NCBI GenBank assembly: GCA_016125455.1
Contig: WGLS01000003.1
Span: 43,576 to 107,575, forward strand
Source: Alphaproteobacteria bacterium
GTDB taxonomy: Bacteria; Pseudomonadota; Alphaproteobacteria; Caulobacterales; Parvularculaceae
Reading direction: 5' to 3'
Length of the DNA stretch: 64,000 nucleotides
Shown: one piece after another, positions 20,997 to 28,729 of the stretch
How the letters are laid out: every line of letters starts with the position of its first letter
Numbering within the stretch: position 1 is the first letter of the stretch
The notes under the pieces: model-generated
What the model was told of the DNA's origin: nothing
Seen by the model: the letters and a program-made list of their open reading frames with translations, nothing else
The model's database searches: none
Translations under genes and position numbers: made by a program

Positions 20997-21126
20997 GTAA
21001 GCGGCTCCCTTTTTGGACGGCAGGAGCCGCTCCTCGGATGTCATCGTTGACGCTCGGCTGCGCGCGCGCGCCACTGGTTCGTATTCCAATGCCCCCTCCA
21101 ATTTAACTCGCCGCGAAAGACGCCGA

Positions 21127-22866
21127 CTACTGGCCCGATGCGCCGAGCGATGCCGGCGGCGTTGCAAACAGTTTCATCGCTGCCGTTGTCATCGCCTCCG
21201 TGCCGACCTTGACGGCCGGCTCCGGCCAGACCTTGAAAAGGCCGGAATGATGCCCCGCTGCATTGGCCAACTCATCTTCGGGCGTTCCACCAACGGCGAA
21301 ATAAACGCCGCGAACGCCTGTTTCCGGTTGCACAAAATAGGCAAAATCTTCCGCGCCCATTCCCTCCGCTGGCGGATTGACCAGGCCATCCGCGCCGAAC
21401 TTGTCAACAAATGCGCTTCGGACAAGCTTTGCGGTCGGTGTGTCGTTGATTGTCGTTGGCGTCGATTCAAAACCATATTCGACAATCGGCAGCAGGTTTT
21501 CAGGCACCCCAAGGCCGCGGGCAATCCCTTCCGCGGTGCGTTCAATGCCGGCGATCAATTGATCGCGCACCTTTGGGTTGTTGGATCGCACCGTCAGCTG
21601 CAAATCGACCTTGTCCGAAATGATGTTGTGCTTGAAGCCGCCGTGGAACGAGCCGACCGTAATGACGCCGGGCTCCAACGGATTGATGCTTCTACTGACG
21701 ATCGACTGCAATGCAACGACGATATGTGATGCGACAAGAATAGGATCGACGCCCTTGTGTGGCCCTGCTCCGTGCGCGCCGATGCCCCGGACCGTTATAT
21801 TGACGCTGTCCGAACTCGAGGACACGAGGCTGTCGTTCACTTCGATCTTGCCGGCTGGCAAGTCAGCGGCGACATGAAAGGCTATTGCGTAGTCGGGCTT
21901 CGGAAATCGTGAGTACAGGCCGTCGTCCAGCATGGCTTTCGCCCCGCTGATCCGTTCCTCCGCGGGCTGGCCAATGAGCACAAGCGTGCCTTTCCAGTCA
22001 TTCTTGCGCGTCGCCATCTGTCGGGCGGCGCCCACGAGCGAGGTGATGTGTACGTCGTGGCCGCATGCGTGCATGACCGGCTTCATCTCGCCGTCGATAT
22101 CTTCCTGCATCGCCTTTGATGCGTAGGCGAGCCCCGACTTCTCTTCGACGGGCAGCCCGTCCATGTCAGCGCGCATCATTACTGTCGGCCCGTCGCCATT
22201 CCTCATGACTGCGACAAGGCCCGTTTGCCCGACGCCTTGCGTGACCTCGTATCCGAGAGCCTTTAGTTCGCTTGCCAACCTATTGGCGGTCTTGCTTTCG
22301 CGAAAGGATAGCTCGGGGTTTTCGTGAAAATGGACGAACAGGCTTTCAAGATTGGCCTTATAATCCGCAGCTACAGCTTCACTGACGCCTTTCAGCCGGC
22401 TCCACTCTCGCTTGGTCGGCGCGCCCTGGGCCATTGCCGAAACGGGCGTTGCGACCGCGCCGGCTGCATCGTCTGGTTTCGTGATCTTTGCCGATCCTGC
22501 GTTTGTCGCCGGCTGCGTTTGTCGCTGGATCTCCGCGTTCGACGGGGCGACGGCTGAGGATGGCTGGTCGGTCTCGGCGTCGGTGATGCCGGTATCGGCG
22601 CGCGCCTTGTCCACTGCGGCCTTGACCTTGTCGACGACCGCGCCAGTGATTTCGCTCGCCTTTTCTGCGGCCTTGCCGGCGGCTTCCGCGGCTTTCGACG
22701 ATAGGCTCCGTTCTTGCGGGTCGTCGTCGGTCGCTTGCGCGGCGTCGGTATCGCCGGCCGCTTGTTCGGTGGCTTCGGGCGGTGCTGACTGCGCCTGAGC
22801 TTGAGGTCCAGCGGCTGCAAGGGCGGCTATAAGTGCGAATGAGGAAATGGCGGTGATGCTGCTCAT
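21127..22866 (-). CDS. M20 family amidohydrolase with a long Ala/Lys-rich N-terminal region
   Basis: A 579-residue exported zinc amidohydrolase, likely cutting N-acyl amino acids or dipeptides in the periplasm. It has a signal peptide ending AQA-Q and then about 140 residues of low complexity, part of which (SSKAAEAAGKAAEKASEI) has an LEA-like amphipathic repeat pattern. The M20 domain starts near residue 155. Visible metal-site motifs are MRADMDGLPVEE, MHACGHDVHI and the dimerisation region around GAHGAGPHKGVDP. A strong ribosome site (GGAGG) precedes the ATG. The usual family length is about 400; the surplus is the N-terminal region. The next gene in the same direction, 130 bases on, is the serine hydrolase. 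Confidence 0.9.
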   Translation of the reverse strand: MSSITAISSFALIAALAAAGPQAQAQSAPPEATEQAAGDTDAAQATDDDPQERSLSSKAAEAAGKAAEKASEITGAVVDKVKAAVDKARADTGITDAETDQPSSAVAPSNAEIQRQTQPATNAGSAKITKPDDAAGAVATPVSAMAQGAPTKREWSRLKGVSEAVAADYKANLESLFVHFHENPELSFRESKTANRLASELKALGYEVTQGVGQTGLVAVMRNGDGPTVMMRADMDGLPVEEKSGLAYASKAMQEDIDGEMKPVMHACGHDVHITSLVGAARQMATRKNDWKGTLVLIGQPAEERISGAKAMLDDGLYSRFPKPDYAIAFHVAADLPAGKIEVNDSLVSSSSDSVNITVRGIGAHGAGPHKGVDPILVASHIVVALQSIVSRSINPLEPGVITVGSFHGGFKHNIISDKVDLQLTVRSNNPKVRDQLIAGIERTAEGIARGLGVPENLLPIVEYGFESTPTTINDTPTAKLVRSAFVDKFGADGLVNPPAEGMGAEDFAYFVQPETGVRGVYFAVGGTPEDELANAAGHHSGLFKVWPEPAVKVGTEAMTTAAMKLFATPPASLGASGQ

Positions 22867-22950
22867 GGACGTTGTCCTCCGTTCTGGCGACGGGCCACAT
22901 TAGGAGGGCGGGCAGCTCTTTGACAATCGCGGAACTGTGCCGCGATTGGG

Positions 22951-23517
22951 CTAGCCGGCCGAAAAGGCGAGGAAAGATATTGCCGTATCGCCGTAGGTCC
23001 GGGTGTCTTCAACCGTGAAGCCTTCGCAAACCGCGGGTTGGTCATCAATGCCCTGTTCCGTGACCAGTAGAGCGGCTGGGCGCAACCATCCGCCATCACG
23101 CAAGACCGGCAGCGCCAGTTCAATCAGGCTCTGGCCATAGGGCGGGTCGAGGAATGCCAGATCGAATGGAGCGCCAACTCCCGATGGCTTTGGACCCAGC
23201 GCAATTGCTGAACGCCGATGGACGCGGGTTCGGCCAAAAAGTCCTAGTTGGTCGATGTTGCCGCGTATCGCACCGCGCGCGCCGGCGTCGATTTCGACGA
23301 AGAGGCAGAAGCTTGCGCCGCGCGAAAGCGCTTCCAGTCCCAGCGCCCCAGAGCCGGCGAAAAGGTCTAGAATGCGAATGCCGTCGAACGAAAAATCCCT
23401 ACGGTGCGCGAGGATATTGTAGATCGCTTCGCGCGTGCGATCGGTGGTTGGGCGCGCGACGCGCCCCTTTGGCGCTTCAATACGTCGCCCGGAGAATTCA
23501 CCGCCGATGATGCGCAA
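22951..23517 (-). CDS. rsmD: 16S rRNA (guanine-N2) methyltransferase RsmD
   Basis: Methylates G966 of 16S rRNA. The 188-residue product opens with LRIIGGEFSGRRIEAPKG, as is typical, and has RPTTDRTREAIYNIL, the SAM-binding LDLFAGSGALGLEALSRGA and the catalytic FLDPPYG. A TTG start at 23517, which gives that conserved opening, overlaps the end of the upstream gene by 20 bases; GGGCGGAG is 6-13 bases before it. An ATG further up (23574) would add an unconserved stretch. It ends a four-gene operon. The start choice is uncertain. Confidence 0.9.
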   Translation of the reverse strand: MRIIGGEFSGRRIEAPKGRVARPTTDRTREAIYNILAHRRDFSFDGIRILDLFAGSGALGLEALSRGASFCLFVEIDAGARGAIRGNIDQLGLFGRTRVHRRSAIALGPKPSGVGAPFDLAFLDPPYGQSLIELALPVLRDGGWLRPAALLVTEQGIDDQPAVCEGFTVEDTRTYGDTAISFLAFSAG

Positions 23518-24481
23518 GGTGCTGCTCCGCCCTTGATTGATGGATCGCGACGCGACGATCGGGCGCGCGAGCATTCGCGTACATTCGGTCAGTCCCGAGG
23601 ATCCACCCTTCCTCGGAGATGGCGGCCTCAAGCTCTGTCTCCCTGAGCGCCACCGGCGCCGATAGCATCATCCGCATGCGACCTTCGAAGTCGGCCTCGG
23701 CAAGAGCGCCAACGACGGTCCGTACCTGCGCGGAATCAGGCGGCTCTCCGTCGTTGCCGTGCACAGCGAATAGCGATGGGTAAATCTCGGCGAAAATGAT
23801 TGGCGCGAAGGCCTGTGTCGTGTCGAGATTTGCGGCGAAGGCCGTCTCGAACGGCCAAACCGCGCAAGCGCCCTGAAATTCGCGGCGAAGGCGTTCGAGC
23901 CGAGCGATTCCGGTTAGCGACTGACTGCCGACGCATCCGGCGCCTGAAAGTTGCCAGACTGTCTTGGCCGTTCTGACAATGCGTTCAACCTGACGTCGCT
24001 CAGCGACAGTGGCGTAGACATAGCGGGTCTTCTTGCGCGTCAGTCGCCGATATTCCGTCTTCGTACTGTTTCCCCAGTATGGCCCGACGCCACCGGGAAA
24101 CTTTGCGTTGGCGCGATCGGCGACGGCAAACCTGTTCGATCTGTTATCATCGCCGTCGACAATATTCTGTTGAAGCCATTGCCAGAGCGACCGCCATCCG
24201 GGCTGGCCGGCAATCGCTTCGGCAGCGCCGGCTGGATACCCGAACGGAAAGTCAAAGCCGACCAACGACCTGAGGCCGCATTTTCGCGCGTCGGCGAGCC
24301 GATCGGCGACATATGACATTGCCGCCGATCTGGTCGCAATGTTGACTGGCGGTCGAGAAAGGATGCGGCCGCTGGCCGCCTCGGCTTCGGCGACCCAGAT
24401 CGAGTTTGCGCCTAGGACGGGGGAGTTGGCCGCCGACCAGTCAACCGCGATGTATCTATCGAATAAGCGCGCCGACTTCAT
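23498..24481 (-). CDS. DUF429-like RNase H-fold protein of unknown function
   Basis: A 327-residue cytoplasmic protein. Its opening YIAVDWSAAN and the later VGFDFPFGYPAG resemble DUF429-type proteins with an RNase H-like fold, in which acidic residues of the first strand could bind metal. A third motif is IIFAEIYPSLF. The ATG overlaps the stop of the DUF4169 gene (ATGA), and its end overlaps the rsmD start. Homologues in alphaproteobacteria are often labelled with unsupported cofactor-biosynthesis names. The place between two RNA-modification genes hints at nucleic-acid work, which is inference. Confidence 0.75.
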   Translation of the reverse strand: MKSARLFDRYIAVDWSAANSPVLGANSIWVAEAEAASGRILSRPPVNIATRSAAMSYVADRLADARKCGLRSLVGFDFPFGYPAGAAEAIAGQPGWRSLWQWLQQNIVDGDDNRSNRFAVADRANAKFPGGVGPYWGNSTKTEYRRLTRKKTRYVYATVAERRQVERIVRTAKTVWQLSGAGCVGSQSLTGIARLERLRREFQGACAVWPFETAFAANLDTTQAFAPIIFAEIYPSLFAVHGNDGEPPDSAQVRTVVGALAEADFEGRMRMMLSAPVALRETELEAAISEEGWILGTDRMYANARAPDRRVAIHQSRAEQHLAHHRR

Positions 24482-24672
24482 GTTTCCGGGCTGTCCTTGT
24501 CATTCAATCGATGGCCGTCGAGTTCCTTGTTGCTGCGCGCTGCGTCGGATTTTGCGGCGTTTCGCTCACTCTTCTTGCGTCCGAACTTGACCCGGTTTTC
24601 AGCCGCCGCAGTCACCTTATCGCGCCGCGCTTTTGATTTTCGAAAGCGGTTCAAATTGACGATGTCGCCCAC
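24478..24672 (-). CDS. DUF4169 family small basic protein
   Basis: A 64-residue highly charged protein matching the DUF4169 pattern: short opening GDIVNLNRFRKSKAR, an Ala/Lys/Arg-rich middle (ENRVKFGRKKSERN), and the family ending ELDGHRLND. It likely forms a single basic helix; its function is unknown. It starts with GTG at 24672, and GGGAGAG lies 6-12 bases upstream. It is 17 bases after the pseudouridine synthase stop and overlaps the start of the DUF429-like gene by 4 bases, so all are co-transcribed. Confidence 0.85.
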   Translation of the reverse strand: MGDIVNLNRFRKSKARRDKVTAAAENRVKFGRKKSERNAAKSDAARSNKELDGHRLNDKDSPET

Positions 24673-24689
24673 GTATCTCTCCCGGAATC

Positions 24690-25460
24690 CTAGATGTCGA
24701 ATTTCGATGCGGTTTTTTCGCCGAGCTGTTCGCGCAACTGTTTCGCAGGGACTTCGTCGAGTTCGTCTTTCTTGAGGGCACCGAGTTGAAACGGTCCGTA
24801 TGCTGTTCGAATGAGCCGGTTCACCTGTAGGTCGAGATGCCGGCAAACAGTTCTGATCTCGCGGTTCTTGCCTTCGTTGATTGACATCGTGAGCCAAACG
24901 TTGCCGCCTTGGGTCTGATCGAGGGTTGCCTTAATGGGCCGATAGGCGATCCCGTCAATTTCAACGCCCTCCTGCAGCGCGTCGAGCGCCGCCTGCGTGA
25001 CGCGACCGTGCGCCCTTACCCGATACCGTCGCGCCCAGCCATTGGCGGGCAGCTCGATGTGCCGGGCCAGTTCGCCGTCGTTTGTCAGCAGCAGAAGACC
25101 TTCAGTCGTCAGGTCAAGGCGTCCAATCGAGATGACTCGAGGGAGGCGACCTGCGATCGCATCGAACACCGTTGGCCGCCCCTGTGGATCGTGATGGGTT
25201 GTCACGAGATTGTCCGGCTTGTGGTACCGCCACAACCGCGTTGGCTGACGTGCGCCAACGCGCGTGCCGTCAACTCGCACCTCCATACCGGGGCGGACCT
25301 TGAATGCCGGCGTCGTAAGAATGTTTCCGTCGACTGACACGATCCCCTGTTCAATTAGGCGCTCAGCTTCGCGACGCGACGCGACGCCGGCCCTCGCCAG
25401 ATACTTGGCGATGCGTTCGCCGCCCTCAGATGGCGCGTCGTTGGATTCTGGTTCGGTCAT
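24690..25460 (-). CDS. rRNA pseudouridine synthase (RsuA/RluB family)
   Basis: Converts a uridine in rRNA to pseudouridine. The 256-residue product has an N-terminal S4 RNA-binding domain (RIAKYLARAGVASRREAERLIEQG) and the RsuA/RluB/E/F catalytic domain with the Asp in GRLDLTTEGLLLLTNDGEL and the end motif INEGKNREIRTVCRHL. RluB-like specificity (position 2605 of 23S rRNA) is likely but not proven. The ATG at 25460 is preferred over a TTG at 25496. It is the first gene of the operon with DUF4169, DUF429-like and rsmD. Confidence 0.94.
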   Translation of the reverse strand: MTEPESNDAPSEGGERIAKYLARAGVASRREAERLIEQGIVSVDGNILTTPAFKVRPGMEVRVDGTRVGARQPTRLWRYHKPDNLVTTHHDPQGRPTVFDAIAGRLPRVISIGRLDLTTEGLLLLTNDGELARHIELPANGWARRYRVRAHGRVTQAALDALQEGVEIDGIAYRPIKATLDQTQGGNVWLTMSINEGKNREIRTVCRHLDLQVNRLIRTAYGPFQLGALKKDELDEVPAKQLREQLGEKTASKFDI

Positions 25461-25799
25461 GGAGATGAAATACGGGCGCAGGTTTCGTTTGGACAAGGCA
25501 ACAGTATATGCCCGCCGTGTCGAGCGACAGAACTAAATTTGGAATGACATCCGGACTTTCGGGGTGGTCGTTCGTTCGAATGGTTCTTGGTCCGGGAGCT
25601 TTTGCAGGTGAAATTGTTTTGGAACCATCTTGCGCGAAGCTGCGGCGCTTTGTGGCTCGCCGGCTTGTCTGGGGAGTAGCTCAACTTGCGGATTTTGACA
25701 GGAGGCTGCAGGCGCGTTCATCTGCGTCTGCCGATACCATAGGCTGCGCCAAGTATTCGAACGTCAACTTGATGTTGTTGAGCAGGTAGTTTGCTGTAG
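25461..25799. other. 339-base divergent intergenic region
   Basis: The space between the pseudouridine synthase operon (minus) and tadA (plus) must hold both promoters. Open frames here are short and lack conserved-looking content. I see no clear hairpin, repeat or RNA gene. Confidence 0.45.
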
Positions 25800-26267
25800 A
25801 TGAACGCCCTTCAGACTGATCGTCAATGGATGTTGAGAGCATTGGCCTCGGCGCGGTCCGCCGCCGAAGGCGGCGAGGCGCCAATTGGCGCGGTTATCGT
25901 TTCAGCCGAGGGCGCCTTGCTGGGCGAAGCCGGCAACGCTCCGATTGGCACGCACGATCCCACAGCGCATGCGGAGATTTTGGCCATGCGCGCCGCGGGC
26001 GCCGCCGTGGGCAACTATCGACTGACAGGGGCCGCGTTGTTCGTTACGCTTGAGCCCTGCGCAATGTGCGCGGGCGCAATAAGCCATGCCCGCATCGCCC
26101 GGCTTGTTATTGGCGCGAGCGATCCGAAAGGTGGAGCAGTATGGCACGGCCCGAAGTTCTTTGGTCAATCGACCTGTCACTGGCGGCCAGACGTCGTACA
26201 AGGTCCATATGCGGAGGAATCGTCTGAGCTGCTCAGGGCGTTTTTCCGGGAACGGCGCAAGAGCTGA
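25800..26267 (+). CDS. tadA: tRNA-specific adenosine deaminase / nucleoside deaminase
   Basis: Zinc deaminase that forms inosine at the wobble position of tRNA-Arg(ACG). The 155-residue product has the two zinc motifs HAE (PTAHAEILAMR, catalytic Glu) and PCxxC (EPCAMCAGAI), plus the TadA-type C-terminal extension with VQGPYAEESSELLRAFFRERR. It fits TadA better than a guanine or cytosine deaminase by length and C-terminal helix. The ATG at 25800 has no obvious Shine-Dalgarno. It is a single-gene unit convergent with the TetR gene. Confidence 0.93.
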   Translation: MNALQTDRQWMLRALASARSAAEGGEAPIGAVIVSAEGALLGEAGNAPIGTHDPTAHAEILAMRAAGAAVGNYRLTGAALFVTLEPCAMCAGAISHARIARLVIGASDPKGGAVWHGPKFFGQSTCHWRPDVVQGPYAEESSELLRAFFRERRKS

Positions 26268-26338
26268 GCTCCGACGATGCAACTATTCGGCCGTCGCTGT
26301 CCGCATGCGAAAGCATGCCTTTTTTATACGTTGACGGA

Positions 26339-26995
26339 TCAAATTTCCCCTTCGCCATATGCGGATCGGCACAACGCCCTGATGGCCGCACGGACTCTGC
26401 GTCGTCCGGCCTCGTCGAGATCCAGTCCGGCAAATGATCCGCTCGACCTTTCGGCCAGAACCAGGTGCTGAACCCCGGCAATGAGGATGGCGTTTATTGC
26501 CGGCGCATCCACCCGGGGGGAGGGCGACGGCGCGGTCTTCAATGTTCGCGAGATCCAATCAGACAGCGCGCGCGACCGCGCCGCGCTGAGGCGCACGGTG
26601 ATCGGCGTAGACTCGGCAAGCTCCCAGATCACGATCTGTCGCACCAGGTCGTTCGCGAGCAGCGCTTCCGAGAACTTCCCCAACAGGTCAGCAACCGTTT
26701 CGGCATAGGAATCCGTCCTTGTATCGGGACTTACTTCCCTGCCGATCCAGTCCGCCAGCTCCTCGCCTATCTTGTCAGCCAACCCTTCGAGACCGCCAAA
26801 ATACCTGTAGATCAGTTGCTTGTCGCAACCAGCGCCTTTGGCGACGGCATTTACGCCGAATTTGCTGAACCCGCGTTCTGCAAGGACAGTCATCGCTGCT
26901 TTCAGGATCGCTTGTTCCTTGCCTTCCCGGTCGCGGATCCAAGCCTTCTCAGGTTTTGTCATTTTCGCCATGCCAGCTCTGAACGCCTCTTCCAT
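26339..26995 (-). CDS. TetR family transcriptional regulator
   Basis: A repressor of about 218 residues with an N-terminal TetR helix-turn-helix (KEQAILKAAMTVLAERGFSKFGVNAVAKGAGCDKQLIYRYFGG kept in part; the recognition helix is KQLIYRYFG). The C-terminal ligand domain is unremarkable. The start is unsure: ATG at 26995 follows AGTGGAG at about 13 bases, while ATGs at 26971 and 26962 are also possible. The gene is divergent from the cupin gene, and three copies of a CAC(C/T)-N4-GG(T/A)G operator-like sequence lie between the two. Autoregulation and control of the cupin/acyl-CoA dehydrogenase run are likely. Confidence 0.92.
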   Translation of the reverse strand: MEEAFRAGMAKMTKPEKAWIRDREGKEQAILKAAMTVLAERGFSKFGVNAVAKGAGCDKQLIYRYFGGLEGLADKIGEELADWIGREVSPDTRTDSYAETVADLLGKFSEALLANDLVRQIVIWELAESTPITVRLSAARSRALSDWISRTLKTAPSPSPRVDAPAINAILIAGVQHLVLAERSSGSFAGLDLDEAGRRRVRAAIRALCRSAYGEGEI

Positions 26996-27028
26996 CAACG
27001 GCCACGCTCCACTCCACCATAAGGCAAA

Positions 27029-27052
27029 AAATATCACCAGTAGGTGATATTT
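27029..27052. promoter_or_regulatory. TetR operator, copy 1 (perfect palindrome)
   Basis: A 10-bp perfect inverted repeat, AAATATCACC and GGTGATATTT, with a 4-base spacer (AGTA), centred near 27040. It is 34 bases upstream of the TetR start codon. This is the best-conserved copy of three. Confidence 0.75.
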
Positions 27053-27060
27053 CGCTTGCG

Positions 27061-27082
27061 TATGTCACTAACAGGAGATATA
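27061..27082. promoter_or_regulatory. TetR operator, copy 2 (degenerate)
   Basis: TATGTCACTAACAGGAGATA aligns with copy 1 at its CAC-N5-GG(T/A)GATA core, with centre near 27071, 31 bases from the first. It overlaps a TATATAA-like -10 region at 27079-27085. Confidence 0.6.
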
Positions 27083-27083
27083 T

Positions 27084-27104
27084 AAGTCTCCATCAGGTGA
27101 CAAA
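27084..27104. promoter_or_regulatory. TetR operator, copy 3 (degenerate)
   Basis: AAGTCTCCATCAGGTGACAA matches copy 1 at about 14 of 21 positions, with a centre near 27093, 22 bases from copy 2. It covers the ribosome site of the cupin gene (AGGTGA). Copies 2 and 3 also form one larger imperfect palindrome (TGTCAC...GTGACA). Confidence 0.5.
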
Positions 27105-27764
27105 GTGTGGTGCATGTTGATCCATCAAGGACGCTACAGTCGATTCTTGCCGAACCCTGTAACCGGCGACCGTGTGGAGTTTCTCAATTCACCGCTCCAC
27201 GGCGCGCGCGGTCCCCTGGTTTTTCGCACCCATCTAGCTCCATCTTCGATCGGCGCGCCGCTACATAGCCATCGCCGGACGCAAGAGTTTCTGCGCGTTG
27301 AAAGCGGGGTTCTTACCGTCGATGTAGGCGGCGTTTCGAGATCGCTTGCGGCGGGCGACGCTGTCAGCTTGCGCGCTGGCGCGCCGCATGCCCTAAGAAA
27401 CGAAAGTGACGAAACAACGACATTCGTCGCGACCCTGTCGGCAGGGCAGGACTTCGAGAAACTCCTGCGTACATTCTACGGGCTTGCCGGAGAAGGTCGC
27501 ACCGACCGGGCAGGTTTGCCGCGCGATCCGCGCGAGCTTGCGATGGCGCTGGAATATGGCGATGCTTCCCTTGGCGCGGCAGGTGGCAATTTACAACGTG
27601 TACTGAATGTAGCTCTTGCAGCGCTTGGTCGGGCGATTGGGCTTGAGTTTGCTCTCGCACGCTTTTGGCCAGACGCGCTTGACGAGGCGGCGCCGCACGA
27701 CGCGATCAATGATCGCCCCGCGTCTAGAACGGCTCGCGCCCAGTTGCGAAACGCCCAGACATGA
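27105..27764 (+). CDS. Cupin domain protein
   Basis: A protein of about 219 residues with an N-terminal cupin barrel: PLHSHRRTQEFLRVESGVLTV carries the His-x-His metal ligands and Glu, and AGAPHALRNES a third His. The last 100 residues are helical and include a possible membrane-proximal segment. Metal-dependent dioxygenase, isomerase or ligand-sensing roles are all possible. The start may be GTG 27105, 4 bases after AGGTGA, or ATG 27114. It begins the run of genes under the TetR operators and overlaps the next gene (ATGA). Confidence 0.85.
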   Translation: MWCMLIHQGRYSRFLPNPVTGDRVEFLNSPLHGARGPLVFRTHLAPSSIGAPLHSHRRTQEFLRVESGVLTVDVGGVSRSLAAGDAVSLRAGAPHALRNESDETTTFVATLSAGQDFEKLLRTFYGLAGEGRTDRAGLPRDPRELAMALEYGDASLGAAGGNLQRVLNVALAALGRAIGLEFALARFWPDALDEAAPHDAINDRPASRTARAQLRNAQT

Positions 27765-28516
27765 GACCTCCGGCTATGAAGCGTCCGTTCCTCGGGGTCG
27801 CGACAATCCTGTTTGCGCTTGGCTTTAACGCGCCATACGCGGTGCTCGCAGCCCGGTTCGACTACCCGGATATTCTCCGAAGAGACGCGACATATGTCCT
27901 CCAAGCTTTCGCCGAGGGAGGCGCGCCGTTGCTTCTCGTCTGGTATTCTTTCGGGATCTTCGCATTTCTCTTTACGCCGCTTTCCGTGGCCTTGGCATCG
28001 GATGCTCGGCGCCTCGCAACCCGGCCCGAAGTCGCGCTGATCGCAGCGATGACCGGCGCTCTTGCTGGCGTTGTCCAGGCGGTCGGCCTGTTTCGCTGGA
28101 CATTCATCGTGCCGATGCTTGCGAACGCCGAAAAGGCAGATGAGCTCGGACGTCGGCTAGCAGAACATTCATTCTTTATCCTGAACGCTTATTCCGGCGT
28201 GGCGATCGGCGAACATCTTGGCCAGTTGCTAACGGCGGCGTTCGTGCTCTCAATGTCGATCGCGCAGTCGCAGGAGCGCCGACCGTTTTCTTCGGTCCTC
28301 GGGTTCACGACGGCGACGGGAATAGCCCTCGGCGCTGGCGAAGGGTTGGCGGTGGCGCTTGGCGTGCATGGTGATGCGTTCACAAATGTCACCATCGCCG
28401 CTTATCTGGCCCTTACCTGCTGGCTGATCGCCACCGGCATCTCGTTGATTGCGCCGCAGCCCCGTAAGTGGAAATGGCTCGGTGCGCTCCATCAAATTGC
28501 AAGGAGGTCAAAATGA
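27761..28516 (+). CDS. DUF4386-like multi-pass membrane protein
   Basis: A 251-residue integral membrane protein with about six helices, resembling DUF4386 proteins: opening helix after MKRPFLGVATILFALGFNAP, and the helix pair around ALAGVVQAVGLFRWTFIVPMLAN. No catalytic motif is evident and its function is unknown. It starts at the stop of the cupin gene (4-base overlap) and ends on the start of a 39-codon gene, so three genes are translationally coupled. Whether it acts with the cupin and acyl-CoA dehydrogenase is unknown. Confidence 0.78.
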   Translation: MRPPAMKRPFLGVATILFALGFNAPYAVLAARFDYPDILRRDATYVLQAFAEGGAPLLLVWYSFGIFAFLFTPLSVALASDARRLATRPEVALIAAMTGALAGVVQAVGLFRWTFIVPMLANAEKADELGRRLAEHSFFILNAYSGVAIGEHLGQLLTAAFVLSMSIAQSQERRPFSSVLGFTTATGIALGAGEGLAVALGVHGDAFTNVTIAAYLALTCWLIATGISLIAPQPRKWKWLGALHQIARRSK

Positions 28517-28632
28517 GCCATCGAAAGGCCAGATCCAGCGACGGTATCAGATTCGAATCAGCGTTTGTCGCTTTTGCATTGATCGCGGGCTTCGGTTTCG
28601 CCCTGGCGTATCGGCTGATCGGGGTCGGGTAA
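28513..28632 (+). CDS. 39-residue small membrane protein
   Basis: A tiny protein with a charged start (MSHRKARSSDGIRFE) and one membrane helix (about residues 16-36). The ribosome site AAGGAGGT is near-perfect and lies 4 bases before the ATG, which overlaps the previous stop (ATGA). The strong initiation signal and the coupled position argue that it is real. Function unknown. Confidence 0.7.
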   Translation: MSHRKARSSDGIRFESAFVAFALIAGFGFALAYRLIGVG

Positions 28633-28729
28633 ACCGAACCTTTGAGCGGGCGGAGGCCGGACTGTGGGTGAGGGCTTCCCTCCGCAGTCAATCTCCCTAT
28701 TATCGCGGCGCAAGAAGGAGCCCAAGGCA

